Assembly (NCBI GenBank): GCA_965223695.1
Contig: CBDCXJ010000034.1
Location: 116,806 to 180,805 of the forward strand
From: JAUVPB01 sp965223695
GTDB taxonomy: Bacteria; Actinomycetota; Thermoleophilia; Gaiellales; Gaiellaceae
Length of the DNA stretch: 64,000 nucleotides
Direction of reading: 5' to 3'
Part shown: positions 25,035-34,880 of the stretch, in pieces
Numbering within the stretch: the first letter of the stretch is position 1
How the letters are laid out: each line of letters begins with the position of its first letter
Position numbers and translations under genes: made by a program
The notes under the pieces: model-generated
Databases searched by the model: none
The model's input: the letters and a program-made list of their open reading frames with translations, nothing else
Told to the model about the DNA's origin: nothing

Positions 25035-26294
25035 CTAGGCAGCGAGCTCGGCGCCGAGCTCTGAGCTCGCGGGCTCGTCCGGGCTCCCGGAGCCCTCACT
25101 GGACACGGCGGGCGGACCGCTGAACGGATAGCGGTCGGTCAGGATGTAGGTGTAGGCGTTCAGCTGGGCGTTGTAGCGCAGGCCGTAGGCCCCGAGGTTG
25201 CGGAATCCCTCGGGCATCCGGCCAACGATCAGCGACGCGACCCAGCCGAAGAACGCGATGTAGACGAGCGCGCCCGAGAGGCCGCTTGCGATCAGAAACG
25301 CGGGGAACGCAAGAACGAGCCGGAAGAAGGTAATCCAGCGATTCTGTCGTTCGGGCCCCGCGATCTCGACGTCGATGTCGTACGGCTCACCGGTGAAGCC
25401 GGGGAACCGGCTGCCGACGATCATCACGTACGCGACCACGTGCGTCTGGTAGCGGACGTACGCGGCCAGGAAACGATGAAGCCCGGCGGGCGACCGACCG
25501 CTTACCAGCGTGACGATCCAGTTGAGGAAGACGGCGACCGCCACGGCGACGCCCCAAAGGAGCAGCCAGATGAAGTGCGGGATGGCCAGTAGCCAGCGGA
25601 AGAAGACGGTGAGCCGCGACCGGTTCAGGTCATCGGTCACGAGCATGCTGACCGGATGCTCCGGCAGGGGCTCGGGCGAGCCGATGCGCTCGGGATCGCT
25701 GTTTGGATATCGACTCGTCAGCAGGAGCAGGTAGCCGTAGGCCTGCGCCGAGTATCCAAGCGAATAGGCACCGAGATCGCGCATGCCGCGAGGCATCTCG
25801 CCCTTGACCATCGAGACGAACCAGCCGAGGAACGCGACCGCCCCCAGGGCACCTGTAGATCCGCCTGTCTTCGGGCCGCCCCAGCTGGGCATCAGCGACG
25901 ACGCGACGGTCGAGGCCGGAAACGCCAGGAAGACGCGGAAGAACGTCGACCACCGAGGCTGCGGCTCGGGCGGGTCGATCTCGAGGTCGACCCCATAGCC
26001 GGGCTCGCCGGTGAACTCCGGGTACTCGTCTGCGAGCAAGCTGACGTACGCGACGGCATGGGTGATGTAGCGCAAGAAGGTCGCGAGGAAGTTGTGCAAT
26101 GCGGTCGGCGACCGACCCATGATCAGCGTTGCGAACCAGTTGATGACGACGACGATGGAGACGGCGATTCCCCAGAGGAAGATCCAGATGAAGTGGGGGA
26201 TCATCAGCAGGAGCCGGAAGAAGACCGTCAGGCGGTTTCTCTTTCGGTCTTCGCTGACCGTGAGACGGATCGGATAGTCACTCATGGCGCGCAT
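25035..26294 (-). CDS. DUF4389 membrane protein with two repeats
   Basis: This is a 416-419 residue integral membrane protein made of two homologous halves. Each begins with a strand like YPIRLTVSEDRKRNRLTVFF or SMLVTDDLNRSRLTVFFRWL, then has paired hydrophobic helices (PHFIWIFLWGIAVSIVVVIN), a conserved GRSPxxLHxFLAxxxRYxTH segment and a YPxFTGEP loop. This is the DUF4389 family, common in Actinobacteria and of unknown function. Start is ATG 26294 (overlapping the upstream stop) or ATG 26285. It is coupled to the M23-like gene. Confidence 0.88.
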   Translation of the reverse strand: MRAMSDYPIRLTVSEDRKRNRLTVFFRLLLMIPHFIWIFLWGIAVSIVVVINWFATLIMGRSPTALHNFLATFLRYITHAVAYVSLLADEYPEFTGEPGYGVDLEIDPPEPQPRWSTFFRVFLAFPASTVASSLMPSWGGPKTGGSTGALGAVAFLGWFVSMVKGEMPRGMRDLGAYSLGYSAQAYGYLLLLTSRYPNSDPERIGSPEPLPEHPVSMLVTDDLNRSRLTVFFRWLLAIPHFIWLLLWGVAVAVAVFLNWIVTLVSGRSPAGLHRFLAAYVRYQTHVVAYVMIVGSRFPGFTGEPYDIDVEIAGPERQNRWITFFRLVLAFPAFLIASGLSGALVYIAFFGWVASLIVGRMPEGFRNLGAYGLRYNAQLNAYTYILTDRYPFSGPPAVSSEGSGSPDEPASSELGAELAA

Positions 26295-27382
26295 TATTCA
26301 TTGCCGTTGGCCCGTTTGCGATTCGCGATCCGAACCCAGATCCGCAGCCAGCCACGGTTGCCCCGCGCGTCGAAAGCGGTCACCTTGAGGGCGTAGCGGC
26401 CGTTCGGCAGATCGCGCGTGTCCAGCCACGGGAACCGCAACCTGTACGTCCCGGGCATCTGTTTGTGCCAGCGTCCACCGATCACGGGCCAGTTCTGGTG
26501 AGTCCCGCGCTCGTAGACTCGCCAGAACAGTTCGTTCGCGGGCACGGTGTCCACGAAATCGGCGAACGATGCGAGCCGCGCGACGATCCGTTTCTGCTTG
26601 GCAGGACGCAACGTCAGCTCGAGCGCTGCCGGCGCAAGCGGAAGACGGCGCATGCGTGCCCACTCCTCGGGCCAGTGCACGCGGATTGCCGGCACGTCGT
26701 AGGCCTGGGCGCCCACCCGGACATGCCCGCTGAGCTCGAGCAGCCCCTCTCCCTCTCGGAAGGAGTGGGCAGCCGATTGTCGGTCGACGTCGGTGCTCCA
26801 GCCGCTGTCCGCTCGCCGGCCGCCGACGGTGACAGTGTCGATTCGCGGCTTCGTCCTATCGGAATGTGGTCGCAGGCGACCCGAGCTCAGCGGGTTCACT
26901 ACCTTCCCGCGGTCGACCTCGACGAAGTGAAGGTGATCCTTTCGCTCCCGCACGAATCCGAGCACCGAGCGACACGCCTCGACGCGCTTGCCCGGCGTTG
27001 CGCGGCGCGAGATGTGCTGGTAGCGGAACTCACGGCCATCGTCGGTGACGACGGCGAGCCCGCCGCTGATGCGCCGAACGGTGCCCGAGACGACCGGGTA
27101 GACGGCCTTACCCGACGGCGCGACGATGTCGATGCCGTTGTGGAACGAGACGCGAGCTGGGCCGTCGAGCCCGCCGTCGTGCAGTGGCTCGTCGAATATG
27201 GTTCGTGGCGCGCCCAGGTGAGCGCGCACGGCATGTTGGCGGTCACACGGCTTCAGGGGCCAGCCGTACGACGGCCGCCCCGCCACTGCTGCTTGGGCCG
27301 GCTCGGGCATAGCGAGCGCAGAGGCGCTGAGCGCCGCTACCGCTAGCAGCGCCACGAGCCCTCCTCGTGCGGCGGCACCCAT
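26294..27382 (-). CDS. Secreted M23-like (LytM) peptidase-domain protein
   Basis: The 362-residue product begins with a signal peptide (ARGGLVALLAVAALSASALA, cleavage near AQAA), so I use ATG 27382 over a longer frame. An M23/LytM-type beta domain follows: SFHNGIDIVAPSGKAVYPVV with the His/Asp pair, a VVTDDGREFRYQHI turn and the HxH motif in RKDHLHFVEVD near residue 160. The C-terminal 180 residues contain a beta-rich domain ending in YALKVTAFDARGNRGWLRI, like an Ig-type fold. It probably acts at the cell wall. The metal ligands appear present. Confidence 0.8.
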   Translation of the reverse strand: MGAAARGGLVALLAVAALSASALAMPEPAQAAVAGRPSYGWPLKPCDRQHAVRAHLGAPRTIFDEPLHDGGLDGPARVSFHNGIDIVAPSGKAVYPVVSGTVRRISGGLAVVTDDGREFRYQHISRRATPGKRVEACRSVLGFVRERKDHLHFVEVDRGKVVNPLSSGRLRPHSDRTKPRIDTVTVGGRRADSGWSTDVDRQSAAHSFREGEGLLELSGHVRVGAQAYDVPAIRVHWPEEWARMRRLPLAPAALELTLRPAKQKRIVARLASFADFVDTVPANELFWRVYERGTHQNWPVIGGRWHKQMPGTYRLRFPWLDTRDLPNGRYALKVTAFDARGNRGWLRIWVRIANRKRANGNE

Positions 27383-27486
27383 GAGGCATTCATGCCACGG
27401 GCGCCGCGATGGCGCAGGCGGAACCGGCACGGCGTTGCGTGTCCGACGCCGCGATACGAGACGCATGCGGCATGGTGTGCGGAGCA

Positions 27487-29406
27487 ATGAGCGCGACTGA
27501 CGCCCCGGCGGAACCCAGAAACGGCTTCAGCTGGCGACGGGTCTGGGCGCTGTTTGACGCCCACCGCAACAAGGTCGGGCTCGTGCTCGGCCTCGTTCTG
27601 GCAACGTCGATCCTGGGGGTTGCCAACCCGTTGCTGATCAAGGTGGTCTTCGACGACGGGCTGTTCCCGACCGACCAGAGCGGGCCGGACGTCACCCTGC
27701 TCGTCGTCCTCTGTGCAGTGATGATCGTGATCGCGATCGCCGGCGGAGCCCTAGGCGTGTACCAGACGTTCGTCACGAATGGGCTCGGGCAGAGCGTGCT
27801 CCGTGACCTACGCGATCGGGTCTACCGCCATCTGCAGAGCCTGTCGCTGTCCTTCTACGCAAGCGCGCGCACGGGCGACCTCCAATCGCGCATCTCGAAC
27901 GACGTCGGCGGCGTGCAGACGGCCGTGAGCTCGACGCTGTCGTCGATCCTTTCCAACTCGGTCACGTTCATCGCCGCCGTTGTCGCCATGACAATCCTCT
28001 CCTGGCAGCTGACGTTGCTGGCGCTGGCAACGCTGCCGCTCTTCTGGTGGGCGACCCGTGAGATCGGCGCGCGGCGCCGCCGCTATACCGGGCAGGCCCA
28101 GGCGGCGACGGCCCAGATGAACGTGCTTACGCAGGAAACGCTCTCGGTCTCTGGATTCACGCTCGCCCGATTGTTCGGCCAGCAAGAGCGCGAGATCGAC
28201 CGCTTCGAGGCGGCCAACACCGAGCTTGCCACCGTCGTCACTCGCCAGCAGGTGATTGGCCAGGCCTTCTTCACGGTCGTGCAGGCCTTCCTCGGCGCGA
28301 CACCTGTCCTCATCTACCTCGTCGCCGGGCTGTTGATCAACGGCGGAAGCGACATCACGGCCGGAACCATCGTCGCGTTCACGACGCTGCAGAACCGGCT
28401 CCTGTTCCCGGTGGCGCGGATGCTCGAAACCGTGATCGAGTTCCAGAGCTCTCGCGCGATGTTCGAGCGAATCTTCGAGTACCTCGACGTCGAGCCAGAC
28501 GTCCGCGAACGCGTTGACCCGGTGTCGCTTCCGGCTGCCGAGGCGAGCGGCGAGCTCCGCTTCGACGACGTTCACTTCACGTATCCGGGGTCTGGAAACG
28601 GCGCGAGTGAGGTCCTGGGCGGCGTCAGCTTCGCGGCCTCCCCGGGGCAGCTGATCGCGTTCGTCGGTGGGTCGGGCGCCGGCAAGTCGACGATCTTGCA
28701 GCTGGTGCCACGCCTGTACGACCCCAGCTCGGGCGGGGTCACGATCGACGGGATCGACCTGCGCTCGCTCAGCTTCGACTCGCTCGCCGAGCTCGTGGGC
28801 CTCGTAACACAGGAGAGCTACCTGTTCGCCGACACGTTGCGCGCCAATATCGCGTACGGCGCGACGGGAGCGACTGACGACGCCGTCGAGAATGCGGCGC
28901 GCGCCGCAGCCATACACGAGCGCATCGTGGAGTTCGACGAGGGCTACGACACCGTGGTCGGTGAGCGCGGCTTCCGCCTCTCGGGCGGCGAGAAGCAGCG
29001 GATCGCGATCGCCCGGGTCTTGCTCCATGACCCGAAGGTGCTGGTCCTCGACGAGGCGACGTCTGCGCTCGACAGCGCCTCGGAGCGGCAGATCCAGGCG
29101 GCCCTGGGCGAACTCGTGCGCGGTCGTACGACCCTCGCCGTCGCACACCGCCTCTCGACCATTCAGGCGGCCGACGCAATCCACGTCGTCGACCGTGGGC
29201 GGATCGTCGAGAGCGGCTCGCACGACTCTCTCCTCGAGCGCGGCGGCGCGTATCGAAAGCTGTACCGCGATCAGTTCGGGGACGGCGAGATCGAGACGCG
29301 CTGCTCGGACGCGGTCGTGTTCGCCGACGGCCGCTGCCGCCTGCATCGCACAGCGGCGCTGCCTGAGCGCGCGGCTTCGCTTCGACGGGCGCTGGCGCGA
29401 AGCTAG
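27487..29406 (+). CDS. ABC-type exporter with fused membrane and ATPase domains
   Basis: The 639-residue protein is a half-transporter of the MsbA/multidrug exporter type. Six membrane helices fill residues 20-320 (ABC_membrane domain; SFYASARTGDLQSRISNDVG is the coupling region). The ATPase domain has Walker A GGSGAGKST near residue 395, the signature LSGGEKQR near 498, Walker B VLVLDEATSALD near 518 and the H loop AVAHRLST near 552. It would work as a homodimer. ATG 27487 is chosen over an upstream frame. A Cys-containing tail of about 40 residues is unusual. Confidence 0.93.
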   Translation: MSATDAPAEPRNGFSWRRVWALFDAHRNKVGLVLGLVLATSILGVANPLLIKVVFDDGLFPTDQSGPDVTLLVVLCAVMIVIAIAGGALGVYQTFVTNGLGQSVLRDLRDRVYRHLQSLSLSFYASARTGDLQSRISNDVGGVQTAVSSTLSSILSNSVTFIAAVVAMTILSWQLTLLALATLPLFWWATREIGARRRRYTGQAQAATAQMNVLTQETLSVSGFTLARLFGQQEREIDRFEAANTELATVVTRQQVIGQAFFTVVQAFLGATPVLIYLVAGLLINGGSDITAGTIVAFTTLQNRLLFPVARMLETVIEFQSSRAMFERIFEYLDVEPDVRERVDPVSLPAAEASGELRFDDVHFTYPGSGNGASEVLGGVSFAASPGQLIAFVGGSGAGKSTILQLVPRLYDPSSGGVTIDGIDLRSLSFDSLAELVGLVTQESYLFADTLRANIAYGATGATDDAVENAARAAAIHERIVEFDEGYDTVVGERGFRLSGGEKQRIAIARVLLHDPKVLVLDEATSALDSASERQIQAALGELVRGRTTLAVAHRLSTIQAADAIHVVDRGRIVESGSHDSLLERGGAYRKLYRDQFGDGEIETRCSDAVVFADGRCRLHRTAALPERAASLRRALARS

Positions 29407-29852
29407 CCGGGCTGCCCGAAGTCGAGCCCGTACTTCTTGCCGACGGCGGCGATATGGGCCGGGTTCTGCGCGTCGGTACCCATCTCGCGGAACGCCCGCT
29501 CTATTCCTGCCGGTGCGAAGAAGATGAGGAGACGCGCCGTCGTATCGGTCTCGTTTCGGAAGTTGTGGCGAACGCCCTTGGGAATGTTGACCCAGCTTCC
29601 CGTCGTGCCATCAATCTGCTCGCCATCGGCGTAGAAGGTGACCTCACCCTCGAGGATGTAGAACGCTTCCTCCTCGCGAGTCTGAACGTGAGGCGGCGGC
29701 CCGCCACCAGGCGGCACGAGGCCCTCCATCACGAAGTACTCGCCGTCGGTGTCGTCCCCGGTCAGCCGGAACGTGTACTCGTCTCCCGCTCCGTGAATGA
29801 TCTCGGTCCCGTCTCCGGGACGTGCCACTGCTGGCGTGCGTGGTGCCATCAT
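29403..29852 (-). CDS. Cupin-domain protein
   Basis: The 149-residue protein has a single conserved cupin barrel: motif 1 GGGPPPHVQTREEEAFYILE and motif 2 in GSWVNIPKGVRHNFRNETD, with the His/Glu metal ligands present. The tail (MGTDAQNPAHIAAVGKKYGL) matches small cupins of unknown substrate. Its stop overlaps the end of the ABC exporter by 4 bases on the other strand. No specific function can be given. Confidence 0.85.
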   Translation of the reverse strand: MMAPRTPAVARPGDGTEIIHGAGDEYTFRLTGDDTDGEYFVMEGLVPPGGGPPPHVQTREEEAFYILEGEVTFYADGEQIDGTTGSWVNIPKGVRHNFRNETDTTARLLIFFAPAGIERAFREMGTDAQNPAHIAAVGKKYGLDFGQPG

Positions 29853-30024
29853 GCTCTCCTTTGGCTAGAGGCTAGGGCTCAACGAGCCCCACGCCATCAT
29901 TGACGAGGCAGCCATCGCGGCCGGCTGCGAGCCCCGCGCGAGTTCAGGAACGGCGCCCGACGGCCGACATAGTGGGAAACCACGTCCAGACGCCTTTTCT
30001 TGCCGGCACCCTTGGAGGCCGACC

Positions 30025-30414
30025 ATGATCCTCGACACAGGCAGCAACGTTCTCATCGCACACAGGCGACTTTTTGAAACCGACAGCGGACGCTACTTCC
30101 TGGCCAGGGTCGATGCCTACGAAAGCGGTGTCGCGCGGATCACGGGCCACACCTGGGTACGCGACAAGTCGTTCGGGCGCTTTCAGCGCAAGCCGGCAGC
30201 GGTGACCAAGGTCATCTCGCTGTCCTCTGGTTCCCTGATCGTGTATGCACTCCCTGACTCGGTCGACATCGGCAACACCGAGTTTGCGCAGGACAGCAAT
30301 GGGCTGGTGCTGCGCGACAACGCAGGCTTCGAGATGGACCTCTCGGAGAGCATCCCGCGTGCGACCGGCGGCGACGCGCTCGCCGAACCCCGGCCGAACC
30401 TCAACGCCGTCTAG
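30025..30414 (+). CDS. Conserved hypothetical protein
   Basis: This 129-residue protein is beta-rich and starts MILDTGSNVLIAHRRLFETD. It has a YFLARVDAYESGVARITGHT strand pair and an LSSGSLIVYALPDSVDIGNT segment. A GGAGG-like site (CTTGGAGG) precedes the ATG. I do not recognise the family. It stands alone between the cupin and ppc. Codon use and composition match the neighbours, so it looks like a genuine gene. Confidence 0.6.
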   Translation: MILDTGSNVLIAHRRLFETDSGRYFLARVDAYESGVARITGHTWVRDKSFGRFQRKPAAVTKVISLSSGSLIVYALPDSVDIGNTEFAQDSNGLVLRDNAGFEMDLSESIPRATGGDALAEPRPNLNAV

Positions 30415-30558
30415 ATCCAGAGGCGATCTGCGGCACGGTCGTCGCTGCATGCGGCGACGATCAGCGCTGCTGTTGCGGCCAGGGCAACAAGCGCCGACAG
30501 CTTCCGTCGTTGCTCGGGCGCGATCCTGAACCGCAGGCGGCCGATACCTTGCCGGCAG

Positions 30559-33276
30559 GTGGCCGGCGACCAGCTCGACAACCTCGACAGCGCGCTGCGC
30601 GGCGACATCCGTCGCCTTGGCAGACAACTCGGTGACGCACTCGTACGTCAGCAGGGCAAAGCCCTGCTCGAGCGCGTCGAGGAGGTACGAACTGCGGCGC
30701 GTGCGATGCGACAGCAGGACGCTTCCGCCGCCGGTCTCGCGCACACGCTCGGCGGTATCGATGTCGTCGAAGCGATCCACCTCGTACGCGCGTTCACGGT
30801 CTATTTCCACCTCGCGAACACGGCGGAGCAAGTCCACCGCGTCGAGGATCTATCGACGAGCGCCGACGCGCGGGAACACCGCTTCGCCGAAACCGTCGCC
30901 CGCCTCAAGCAATCGGGAGTCAGCGACACCGAGATCGTCGACGCCACGCGCGATGCGGCGTTGCGGCCGGTCTTCACCGCCCACCCGACCGAGGCGTCGC
31001 GAAGATCGATACTCGACAAGCTCGCCGAGATCGCGGTGCTGACCGAGCGCCGCGCCGAGGCCGGAAGCGACGCCCGCGAAACTGCGCGCATCGACCGCCG
31101 GATCGACGAGTTGATCGACGCCATCTGGCAGACCGACGAGCTGCGGCGCGAAAAGCCCGACCCCGTCGATGAGGCCCGCTCGATCCTCTACTTCCTTACG
31201 CAGATCGTCAGCGATGGGGTACCCGAGCTCTTCGATGACGTCGACGCGACCCTTCGGTCGATCGGCGGCGCACTCGACGAGCGGGCACCCGTGCGATTCG
31301 GGTCGTGGGTGGGTGGCGACCGTGACGGAAATCCACACGTCACACTCGAAGCCACGCGTCACGTTCTGGCCTTCCAACGTGCTCGGGCGCTGCGACTGCT
31401 GATCGCTGAGGTCGAACGGCTCTCCTCGGAGCTCTCGGTGAGCTCAGTGGTCACCGGCATCTCTGACGAGCTCGAGGCCCAGCTCGCGTCAGACCGCGAG
31501 CGGCTGCCCAACGTGTCGGCCCGCTTTGCGCGGCTGAGCGCCGGCGAGCCATACAGACAACGCCTGGCGGCCATCCACGAGCGACTGCTCGAAACCGCCA
31601 GGACTCCGCCCGGGCCGCAGGCCTACCAGCGCCCAGGACAGCTGACAGACGATCTCGCGGTCATGGCGCGCTCGCTTCGGGAGAACGGCGGCGAGCTCCT
31701 GGCCCGAGGTCGGCTCGGCCGTGTGCGACGCCTGGTCAGCACCATCGGGTTTCACCTTGCCGAGCTCGACATACGAGAGCACGCGAGCGTTCATCACGCG
31801 ACGCTCACTGAGCTCTTCGCACCGCTTGGCGTCGACTACGCCGCTCTGGACCGGGCCGCTCGAACCGAACGGCTCGCGACCGAGCTAGCGAGCCGCCGGC
31901 CGCTGGCTCCGCCGACGGACGGCGCGGCCCCCGGGAGCCTCGCGCTGCTCACCGGTCTGCGCGAAGAGATGGACAGAAGCGGGGACGCCGCCATCGGCAG
32001 CTACATCGTCTCGATGACGAAAGGTGTCGACGACGTGCTCGCACCGGCCGTCCTCGCGCGCGACGTCGGGCTCGTCGATCTTCCTGCCGAGACCGCGCGG
32101 ATCGGGTTCGTGCCGCTGTTCGAAACGATCGAGGACCTTCGTGGCATCGGCGTCGTCTTGCGCGAGCTACTGGCCACCGCGCCATATCGACGACTTGTCG
32201 CGCTCCGCGGCGACGTGCAGGAGGTCATGGTCGGCTACTCGGACTCGAACAAGCAAGGCGGCATCACGACGTCGCAGTGGGAGATCCACAAGGCGCTGCG
32301 AACAATCGCTGCGATCTCGCGCGAGACGGGCGTACGCATGCTCGTCTTCCACGGTCGCGGCGGCACGGTAGGGCGCGGCGGCGGTCCGACGAGCGCGGCG
32401 ATCCTCGGTCAGCCGGCCGGCGTCGTGAACGGGGCCGTCAAGATCACCGAGCAAGGAGAGGTCATCGCCGACAAGTACGCTCTCCCGCGTCTCGCTCAGC
32501 GCAACCTCGACACGGCCCTCTCGGCCGTAGTCGAAGCGACGCTCGCACACGACGCGCCCCGTCACGAGCCCAGAACGCTCGCCGCCTGGAACACGGTCAT
32601 GGAGCTCATGTCCGAGCGGGCATACGGCTATTACCGCGACTTCCTCGATACGCCGGGTCTCGCCGCGTACTTTCAGGCCTCGACGCCGGTCGAGGAGCTC
32701 GCGCTGATGAACATCGGCTCGCGACCCGCTCGCCGGCCGGGAGCAGAGGAAGGGCTCGACGAGCTGCGCGCCATCCCATGGGTATTCGGCTGGACGCAGT
32801 CTCGTCAGATCATTCCCGGCTGGTTCGGCGTCGGCACCGCGCTGACCGCGGCCTGCGAGGCCGGTCACAGGGCCGAGCTGGCGCAGATGTACGACCAGTG
32901 GCTGTTCTTCCGCACGTTCATCTCGAACGTCGAGATGACGCTCGCGAAGACCGACCTCGCCATAGCCCGTCACTACGTGAGCTCGCTCGTCGACCCCTCA
33001 CGCCACCACTTTCTCGAGGCGATCGCCGACGAGCATCGCCGGACCGTCGAGCAGATCACCGAGCTCACCGGGTCAGACCTGCTCGCCGATCTCCCGGTGC
33101 TCAAGCGCACGCTCGCGGTGCGCGACGCCTACCTCGATCCGATCAGCGTGCTCCAGGTCGAGCTGCTGGCGCGCTCGCGTTCGGGCGCCAGCGACGAGAA
33201 CGAAACGAATCGTCTGCGACGCGCGCTCCTTCTGACGATCAACGGCATCGCGGCCGGCATGCGCAACACGGGCTAG
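30559..33276 (+). CDS. ppc: Phosphoenolpyruvate carboxylase
   Basis: PEP carboxylase makes oxaloacetate from PEP and bicarbonate to refill the TCA cycle. The 905-residue product has the catalytic His motif VFTAHPTEASRR near residue 140, GGDRDGNPHVT near 252, VMVGYSDSNKQGGITTSQWE near 555, the glycine loop FHGRGGTVGRGGGPT near 596, MNIGSRPARR, and ends with INGIAAGMRNTG. All essential motifs and the usual length are present. GTG 30559 is used. It is a single-gene unit. Confidence 0.97.
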   Translation: MAGDQLDNLDSALRGDIRRLGRQLGDALVRQQGKALLERVEEVRTAARAMRQQDASAAGLAHTLGGIDVVEAIHLVRAFTVYFHLANTAEQVHRVEDLSTSADAREHRFAETVARLKQSGVSDTEIVDATRDAALRPVFTAHPTEASRRSILDKLAEIAVLTERRAEAGSDARETARIDRRIDELIDAIWQTDELRREKPDPVDEARSILYFLTQIVSDGVPELFDDVDATLRSIGGALDERAPVRFGSWVGGDRDGNPHVTLEATRHVLAFQRARALRLLIAEVERLSSELSVSSVVTGISDELEAQLASDRERLPNVSARFARLSAGEPYRQRLAAIHERLLETARTPPGPQAYQRPGQLTDDLAVMARSLRENGGELLARGRLGRVRRLVSTIGFHLAELDIREHASVHHATLTELFAPLGVDYAALDRAARTERLATELASRRPLAPPTDGAAPGSLALLTGLREEMDRSGDAAIGSYIVSMTKGVDDVLAPAVLARDVGLVDLPAETARIGFVPLFETIEDLRGIGVVLRELLATAPYRRLVALRGDVQEVMVGYSDSNKQGGITTSQWEIHKALRTIAAISRETGVRMLVFHGRGGTVGRGGGPTSAAILGQPAGVVNGAVKITEQGEVIADKYALPRLAQRNLDTALSAVVEATLAHDAPRHEPRTLAAWNTVMELMSERAYGYYRDFLDTPGLAAYFQASTPVEELALMNIGSRPARRPGAEEGLDELRAIPWVFGWTQSRQIIPGWFGVGTALTAACEAGHRAELAQMYDQWLFFRTFISNVEMTLAKTDLAIARHYVSSLVDPSRHHFLEAIADEHRRTVEQITELTGSDLLADLPVLKRTLAVRDAYLDPISVLQVELLARSRSGASDENETNRLRRALLLTINGIAAGMRNTG

Positions 33277-33341
33277 CGCGCGCCCGCAGCGGCGCGACGG
33301 CCGGGCAGCGACGCGACCACCGAGCTCGCCGGCCAGCTCGC

Positions 33342-33942
33342 TCAGGACTCGATCGTTACGTGGCCCGCTGTCGAGGAAACGCGGGCCAGCCAGGCCCTGA
33401 TTCCCGGATAGCCGCCGAGGTCGAATCCACCCGTGTCGGCGACGTGGGTGTACGCGTAGAGCGCGATGTCTGCCACCGAGTACGCCGAGCCCGTGAAGAA
33501 GTCCTTTCCAGCGAGACCCCGCTCCATGGCGTCGAGGGCCGCATAGCCGTGCCTGTGTAGCTGCTCGAGGCCGGCGATCTGAGCGGCGTCCTCGCCGAGC
33601 ACCCAGAGCTTGTAGCGCGCAACGGCGACGTACGGCTCATGGCTGTACTGCTCGAAGAACATCCACTGGAGCGCGTGAGCCCGGCCCAGACGGTCGCCCG
33701 GAGCGAAGCTCGTTCCCTCGGCCAAGTACCAGAGGATGGCATTCGACTCGGCGAGGCAGGTGCCGTCGGCGAACTCGAGAATGGGAATACGCGCAGCCGG
33801 GTTCTTGGCGCCCGAGCTCGTCGACCCGATTCTCGCGCTGGATCACGTCTACCTCGCACCGCTCGTACGCGAGCCCGAGCTGGCTCAGCAGAAGCCGGAC
33901 CTTGTAGCGATTGCCGGACACGGGCGAGTCGTAGAGGAGCAC
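33342..33942 (-). pseudogene. Glutathione S-transferase family gene with one-base frameshift
   Basis: From GTG 33942 the N-terminal thioredoxin-like domain reads LLYDSPVSGNRYKVRLLLSQ and goes on to QRENRVDELG. An extra base in the CCC run at 33811-33813 shifts the frame. After removing it, the protein continues AKNPAARIPILEFADGTCLA and ESNAILWYLAEGTSFAPGDR, then the helical C-terminal domain (SVADIALYAYTHVADTGGFD) to 33342. Repaired length is 199 residues. The sequence is otherwise well kept, so this may be a sequence error or a very young lesion. Confidence 0.85.
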
Positions 33943-34021
33943 GTCGCCGACCCTAGAAGAGGCCTCGGCGCTCGGTCGCTGATGGGCCGTACCCTCCTGG
34001 TAACGCGAGGAGGAGACCACG

Positions 34022-34408
34022 ATGATCACCAAAGTCGCATTCGTCGCACACCCAACGCGCGACCTCGAGGCAGCGAAGACCTTCTTCGGAGAGGTTCTCG
34101 GCCTCGACGACAGCGCCGACTACGGCGAGCACTGGTTCGAGTTCAGCGCGCCAGACGGCACCACGATCGCGCTCGACACCATCGCACCGAAGTTCTCCGA
34201 ATCGCCCGTTCCGTATCTCGCGTTCGAGACTGACGACATCGAGGCCGAGATCGAGCGCTTGAAGAGCGCCGGCGCAACCATTGCGCGCGACACCTGGACG
34301 AACGAAAACGCCGCGGGCAAGGACATCTGCAAGATGGCCCTCGTGCTCGACCCTGACGGCAACGCGGTCATGCTCCACGAGATAGCCGCCTGGCGAGTTA
34401 GCTCCTAG
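34022..34408 (+). CDS. VOC-family (glyoxalase/bleomycin resistance) protein
   Basis: The 128-residue protein has the paired beta-alpha-beta-beta-beta fold of the vicinal oxygen chelate family: VAFVAHPTRDLEAAKTFFGE at the start, EHWFEFSAPDGTTIALD in the middle and KMALVLDPDGNAVMLHEI at the end. The last strand carries the usual metal Glu; the first His position is H10. Substrate is unknown. A GAGGAG site precedes the ATG. It is divergent from the GST. Confidence 0.85.
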   Translation: MITKVAFVAHPTRDLEAAKTFFGEVLGLDDSADYGEHWFEFSAPDGTTIALDTIAPKFSESPVPYLAFETDDIEAEIERLKSAGATIARDTWTNENAAGKDICKMALVLDPDGNAVMLHEIAAWRVSS

Positions 34409-34418
34409 CCGCCCGGAA

Positions 34419-34870
34419 GTGTTCGTGCGCGTTGGTAAGCGCTGGAGAAAGTTTGTGATGGGCGTCAAGGGCGACGCAGTCAAGGGCGTTGCGCGACGCA
34501 TTCGCTACGGCGGAAGGTCGCGTACTACGTACGTGTCACCGACACGGCGACTGGAAACGTCCGGCGCTCGAAGCCGCGCCGCATCGCGGTCCCGCGGCTG
34601 AAGGTCGCCGGCCTGCGCAGCGGTCCCCGGCTCGACATCACGGTCAGGGGCCTGAAGTGTGGACGCTGCGCGTCACGGATCGAGCTCACAACCTCGAAGG
34701 GCCGCCGGACAACCGGCGCGAGGCGCGACGGCGGCCTGCTGCGCGCGTCGTTCCTGAGGCAGCCGCTAGGCCGGTTCACCTATCGCGTGACAGTGCGGTT
34801 CCCCCGCGGCCGAGCCACAGCGCTGACGCGCTGGAGCCGTGTGCCGGCGGCCGCAAGCCAGCCGAGCTGA
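34419..34870 (+). pseudogene. Frameshifted gene for a basic beta-rich protein of unknown function
   Basis: The first frame from GTG 34419 reads FVRVGKRWRKFVMGVKGDAV and ends near RRIRYGG. After one added base near 34514 the next frame continues as KVAYYVRVTDTATGNVRR, PRLKVAGLRSGPRLDITVRG, CGRCASRIELTTSKGRR and FTYRVTVRFPRGRATALTRW to a TGA at 34868. The continuity of sense on both sides supports one gene. No signal peptide is visible, so the real N terminus may be lost. Family not recognised; the repeated short beta strands suggest an Ig-like or extracellular fold. Confidence 0.55.
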
Positions 34871-34880
34871 GCGCTGCGCT

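Noticed and set aside
23683..25038. Plus-strand ORF of 451 residues
   Set aside because: It overlaps the response regulator in another frame and the hydrolase in antisense; composition is that of a shadow frame.
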